In this document: positions 59,801-64,000 of the stretch, piece by piece
Position numbering within the stretch: position 1 is the first letter of the stretch
Layout: every line of letters begins with the position of its first letter
From: Coriaria nepalensis
Lineage: Eukaryota > Streptophyta > Magnoliopsida > Cucurbitales > Coriariaceae
Assembly (NCBI GenBank): GCA_027186245.1
Contig: CP114486.1
Span: 9,500,501 to 9,564,500, forward strand
Direction: 5' to 3'
Length of the DNA stretch: 64,000 bases
Translations under genes and position numbers: made by a program
Notes under the pieces: generated by a model
What the model saw: only the letters and a program-made list of their open reading frames with translations
Told to the model about the DNA's origin: nothing
Database searches by the model: none

Positions 59801-62469
59801 GCTTGTGATTGTGAGATCTGTTGATTATATTTTCCTTCATCTTTCTTGTCTATTTCTCTGGATCTCTGTTAGTGTTTTGAGATTGGTTCTTTGCAAGTGG
59901 GTTGGTAATTTTTCATTTTGGATCTCAAATGATCATGAGTCATGAACCATGTTTAGGGCTGCAAGGTTTGGAGCATGAATCAATGCGGTTTCTTGATTTT
60001 CTGGATGCTAGAATCAAACAATTCATCAGTGACTAGTGACTATGTTTGCGTGTCATGATATGGAGTCTTAAACAAAGGTCCATTAACTCCCATGCTGTCT
60101 TGGCGTAAATGCGTTGTGAACTCTATGTGCCCTATTGATGAATTGCTACTTGTTCTCCTATGTAGTATAGGATAAGCATAGACTAATTCACCTGTTGACG
60201 GAAGGTTACCTACTTGTTCGAAAGTTCTTTAGCTATAACTTCGTTGAAATTTTGCCAAAGGGGGGGGGGGACCAAAAAATTGAGCGAATGAGTTTGTGCC
60301 TCTACATTGCGCTGGTATTTCTTGAATGGACATGAAAAAAGGTGGAGAAAAAGGATTCTCCTTAGAATAATAGGAGTCGGCTTCGATAAGGTAATACTTT
60401 TTGCAAGGAACTGAAGGAAACTAGGAAAGTGAGGAAGAAAGGTGAGGAAGAAAGGAAAAATGTTATCTATCTTGATTGTGGTACGTACAGTTTTTGTCTC
60501 AGAAAGAAAGGAGTTGAGTACAGTACTACATGCTACATTGAATCCTATATAAGGTGAACTAGAACGACACCTAAGACTTGACATATTTGTTAAGAGTCTC
60601 AATGGTAGATAACATAGTTGGGCCTGTTTTTTGAACTTTTAGGATAATTGGTAACTTAACACGGTATCAGAGTTGAGGTCTCGGGTTCAAATCATGTTTA
60701 CTCCCCTCTTTGTTATTTCTGCATATGATATGCTTCTCGGGCTTGTTTGCCATTTGTTTGCACATGCAAGGGATATGTTATGGGCTTGCATGTGGGGGGA
60801 AGTGTTAAGAGTCTATAGATATCATAGTTAAGGTCCGTTTCTTAACAGTTCGAACTTTTAGGACAATCGGTAACTTAACAATATTGCTATGTGAAAAGAA
60901 AGTGAGTTACCATAGATTCTATGTATGATTCATTAGAGCGTGAGATTCTAGTAAATGTTGAAGCTATTTTTGTGTGTGATAATACAATTCATTTTCGCAC
61001 TGGAATTGCTCAAAGAAAGGAGATAAATTATGTTTGGTAAAAAATATGTTTGCAAGAGCTCTTAGTTGTGTTTTTATAAGCACATTTTTTTCTGACATAG
61101 CAAGTTTTGATGGTATAAACATTGGTCTCTTGTCTGGAGTGAATAATCACTTTTAATTACATAGTCAAGGCTTTGCATGCTCATAGTTTGTTTTCTCTTG
61201 TTTAGTTATTCATTATGAAGGGAGAATAAATGAATTGTCGTCCCTTCATTTTGCAGCAAGTTGTGATGGAGTTAGCCAAAGACCCGAAGCTCGTATATCA
61301 TTGTGGACTGACACCAAGAAAGCTTTCAGTATATCTTCTATTTTCCCAAAAAACTTTTATTCCCTTCATCAAACCTATTTTCCTTTATTCTTAAATTCTC
61401 CAATCTTATCAACAGGAATTGGTAGAAAATAATCCTCTTATCGCCGTAGAGGTTCTAACAAGGCTTATAAATTCCCCAGAAATTGCAGAGTATGAAATTC
61501 CATGACTTTTCTTCTCTAGTGCATGTGTGTTTTTGTGCATCAACTGAGGCGATCCCTTTATTACTTCGTTGAGCAGGTACTTCACTGTGCTTGTCAATAT
61601 GGACATGAGTTTACACTCTATGGAAGTCGTCAATAGGCTTACAACTGCTGTGGAACTTCCCTCTGAGTTTATACACTTGTATATAACTAATTGTATATCA
61701 TCTTGTGAGAACATAAAGGTATACCTCTTGACCTTTTCCTGGAGTGTATTATTCTCAAAATAGAGTTTTATGGTATTTTGATTAAACCGGACTTTAAATT
61801 GGGGATCCAGAATAAATTTTGGGGAACCTTTCTGGACAGATGTTTAACTTTGTTTATTTCAAGCTTGATTTTTTCAGACACTTAATTTTACCTGCTAATA
61901 ACATATCTTCTTCCCAGGACAAGTACATGCAGAACAGACTGGTCAGACTTGTTTGTGTGTTTCTGCAGAGCCTAATCCGAAATAACATCATAAATGGTGA
62001 GTTCCTTTTTTCATTGGATGTTATTCAATTTCTCTCTTCCTGTTGATTTAATAACTAGTTAATGCAACCCAGAAGAAATACAGGAGTATGCCCATTACGT
62101 ATAGAACATCAGAAGTTTCTTTGAAATAATAGTAGATGACAGTGGTGATAGTTTCGGCCTATGTGTCTGTTTAATCTGTACTTTGGAAACTGTAAGAAGC
62201 CGGACAACTATGATGAGAAGGGGCTTGTTACAAATTAGGAAACAGTGCATGACATGACAACTTGATACCGAAATAGAGATTAGGGATTGCTCGTAACATG
62301 TTTGAAACTTAATATTTTTGGAAGGTAAAGAGTTGTGCTGCAGTAAGTGATTTCAATATTTTTGTTTGCAGTAAAAGATCTATTCATCGAAGTCCAAGCT
62401 TTCTGCATTGAGTTCTCGAGGATAAGAGAAGCAGCTGCTCTATTTAGGCTTCTCAAGTCACTGGAGTGA
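56856..62469 (+). CDS. CNOT11: CCR4-NOT transcription complex subunit 11, 12 exons
   Basis: CNOT11 (C2orf29, DUF2363) pairs with CNOT10 and docks on the N-terminus of NOT1 in the CCR4-NOT deadenylase, which shortens mRNA poly(A) tails in the cytoplasm. Exons: 56856-57014, 57465-57575, 58069-58155, 58708-58761, 58887-59035, 59177-59327, 59412-59549, 61257-61328, 61416-61489, 61577-61718, 61918-61996 and 62372-62469. All are GT-AG, phases agree, and the product is 437 aa, about the length I recall for Arabidopsis At5g18420. Visible family blocks: [29 protein letters not shown], and the helical C-terminal domain from about residue 275 ([41 protein letters not shown]) to FRLLKSLE. The ATG at 56856 begins MMKLLSVEE; the second ATG three bases on is equally possible. 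Intron 7 (59550-61256) contains a TRIM element. Confidence 0.94.
60588..60880 (+). mobile_element. Complete TRIM (miniature LTR retrotransposon) in CNOT11 intron 7
   Basis: All hallmarks are present in 293 bp. The 5' LTR is 60588-60661 (74 bp) and the 3' LTR 60803-60880 (78 bp). Both begin TGTTAAGAGTCT, share ACTTTTAGGA.AAT.GGTAAC and end AACTTAACA (TG...CA). A primer-binding site CGGTATCAGAG starts right after the 5' LTR at 60662. A polypurine tract TGTGGGGGGAAG (60791-60802) lies directly before the 3' LTR. The five bases ATATT flank both sides (60583-60587 and 60881-60885) as a target-site duplication. The 141-bp interior has no coding capacity, so transposition must rely on proteins from another element. 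Orientation is the same as the host gene. Confidence 0.9.
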
Positions 62470-64000
62470 ATTATATCTTTCCTTCCTTTGCTTGTAGATA
62501 GTACCATTGTCAGTCATTTATACTCAGAATTAGAGTTTCTAATTTCTCCTTTTTCTTTTCTGTTAATCTCTTGCTTCCCCTCAATCCTCTGCTTTCCTTA
62601 TTGTTTCCCTTAACAGGTAATATGAGAGTGTTTTCAGGCCTTCCCTTTTCCTTTCCTCTTAAGATAATTAAATGGAGTTAAATATTTATTTGTTTGTTAT
62701 TATCTATTATTATTATTTTTTTAAAGGGACCCATTAAAGGCAGGCTCCTAAAAAGCTATCTCAAAAGGTTGTCAGAGACTTCCTGCAATTGCCGGCTCTG
62801 ATATACGTCATAACCCCGAAAAAGAAGGACTATAATTGTAGGCATGCATTTAAAAATTTAAAATAGAGCTAGGATTATAATTGAAAATGCTAGTAGAAAA
62901 ATATATGACGGGGATCGTATGAAAAGATATATTTTATATTCTAGAAGGATTATAATTGGAGATATTACTGTTTTTAGTACATAAGTTCTTATGAAAAAGG
63001 GAAATGCTCTTCCTACCTTTGCACCCTTGTTAATGATCCTTTACTCCAACAACATCTAGGGTTTCTTGAAAGATAACTTCTAAATGCAATCTTTCTCTTG
63101 TTTATGAATCTATTATAAAACCTAGGAATCGATAATTAGAGTACTCCTACAAGATAGACGACCTCAACATAAAATTAACATCTTGATGTTTTTTATGGGA
63201 TCACAAATCTCTTTTTTATCTCCTATAAAATAAGTGAATAATAGTTAAACAAATGGTTCGGTCCAATTTGAATGCCCATTTAGGTGCCAAATAAAACCAA
63301 GCTAAACCCTCTGATTTACAACCACCCTCACTAATGTCGGGATAACTAGAGAGATAGGATATTAATAAGACAAAAGAATTGACCCCAATTCAAGCAAGTT
63401 TCAAATTTGGAATGTAGGCTCATATACGGAACGTCTCGAATAATACTAGGGGTAGAAGATTCAATTAATTGAGATTCAGAGAATTCAAATCTAAAATCTA
63501 CATGGATCTACACAGAAAAAGGTTGAAGGAAATGAAATCATAAGCATACATATATTGTACATTTTATTTCACTGGTGCATTCAAAGAAAATAGTTATATT
63601 AGAGGATATGTAAATTGTATACTCTCTTTTCCCTCGATGATCTAATAACAATAAAGATAATGATTGATATCCCAACCCTTGATTTGGATTTGTCCGGACA
63701 GTATGGGTCTGGACTGAATCCAAATTCTTAAAAAAACATGGAAAATGTAATGCCAAAAAATGTTAAAAAAAACTTGCAAGGTGTATGTGTCCCCATGTAA
63801 TGAGAAGTACTCGAAACCTTTAAGAAGATCCAGTAACCCCAAAAATAACTTGTAGTGACTATTAATATACCAAACTAATTCTTTTATCTTACCAATATCC
63901 TGATATGTCCTAGGGTATGATTTAATTGTTAAACCCTAGGAGACTGATCATATGAATCATGTGATTCCTTATGCAAACATGACAATAGATTTATGGAAAA
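62470..64000. other. CNOT11 3' UTR and gene-free flank
   Basis: The first few hundred bases are T-rich and probably 3' UTR. No gene, RNA or bounded repeat is recognised after that. An imperfect inverted repeat occurs at 63683-63726: TTTGGATT and GTCC on the left, with GGAC and AATCCAAA on the right. Several short open frames on the minus strand near 63540-63840 are not family-like. Confidence 0.45.

Noticed and set aside
60210..60602. 130-codon minus-strand frame in CNOT11 intron 7
   Set aside because: It has no family likeness, overlaps a G-run and the TRIM boundary, and lies wholly inside an intron.
60662..60697. tRNA-like GGTATCAGAG...GGGTTCAAATC segment
   Set aside because: It looks like part of a tRNA gene or SINE, but there is no acceptor stem or A box. 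Its place right after a 74-bp LTR makes it the primer-binding region of the TRIM.
1..64000. CRISPR arrays, bacterial operons, organelle insertions, rRNA or tRNA genes
   Set aside because: No regularly spaced repeat arrays, ribosome-binding patterns or plastid/mitochondrial genes were recognised. The repeats present are microsatellites or LTR-derived.

Overview
The window is nuclear DNA of a flowering plant, most likely a eudicot. It is A+T-rich, has long tracts of degenerate retroelements, and its genes are split by GT-AG introns with T-rich acceptors. The encoded proteins belong to plant families: an F-box/DUF295 protein, a FAR1-related protein, a plant carboxylesterase and a B3 domain. The species cannot be fixed from the sequence alone. 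No prokaryotic, organellar, CRISPR or complete viral unit was seen.

Layout: (a) 1-3450, decayed + strand Copia retrotransposon (LTR end, primer-binding site, gag and integrase pieces), with a second LTR-like block nested at 1444-2655. (b) 3645-4741, broken F-box/DUF295 gene, minus strand. (c) 5467-9217, intact 8-exon zinc alcohol dehydrogenase-like gene, minus strand, with a tandem pair of TCP-type GGTGGGCCC sites upstream. (d) 9.4-18.6 kb, gene-free: A+T-rich spacer, a long inverted repeat made of two opposed LTRs (13.28-14.19 kb), and a second decayed Copia (14.72-15.96 kb). (e) 18804-29691, a 21-exon gene for a coiled-coil protein with a C-terminal Ig-like (AIR9/SCAB-like) region. (f) 30633-30866, an orphan B3-domain last exon, minus strand. 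(g) about 31.98-35.64 kb, a decayed autonomous Helitron. (h) 36591-42707, 13-exon CCT3 (chaperonin TCP-1 gamma) with one GC-AG intron. (i) 45731-47548, a single-coding-exon FAR1-related (domesticated MULE transposase) gene with a probable 5' UTR intron. (j) 51005-52048, intronless carboxylesterase CXE18-like gene, minus strand. (k) about 52.6-56.4 kb, a third decayed Copia, minus strand. (l) 56856-62469, 12-exon CNOT11 gene (CCR4-NOT complex). Its seventh intron carries a complete miniature LTR retrotransposon (TRIM) with target-site duplications. (m) 62.5-64 kb, no gene seen.

The genes are unlinked in function, as is usual in plant chromosomes: cytosolic protein folding (CCT3), mRNA deadenylation (CNOT11), transcription (FRS, B3 relic), small-molecule metabolism (ADH-like, CXE18-like) and a probable cytoskeletal coiled-coil protein. 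The exon models were joined by hand so that splice sites and codon phase agree across every junction. Four multi-exon or single-exon models give full-length proteins close to the usual family length: ADH-like 437 aa, CCT3 555 aa, CNOT11 437 aa, CXE18-like 347 aa. The coiled-coil protein model gives 753 aa. No new multi-gene system was found. The most notable observations are the intact TRIM inside CNOT11, the inverted LTR pair, the GC-AG intron in CCT3, the orphan B3 exon and the little-known coiled-coil/Ig-like protein.
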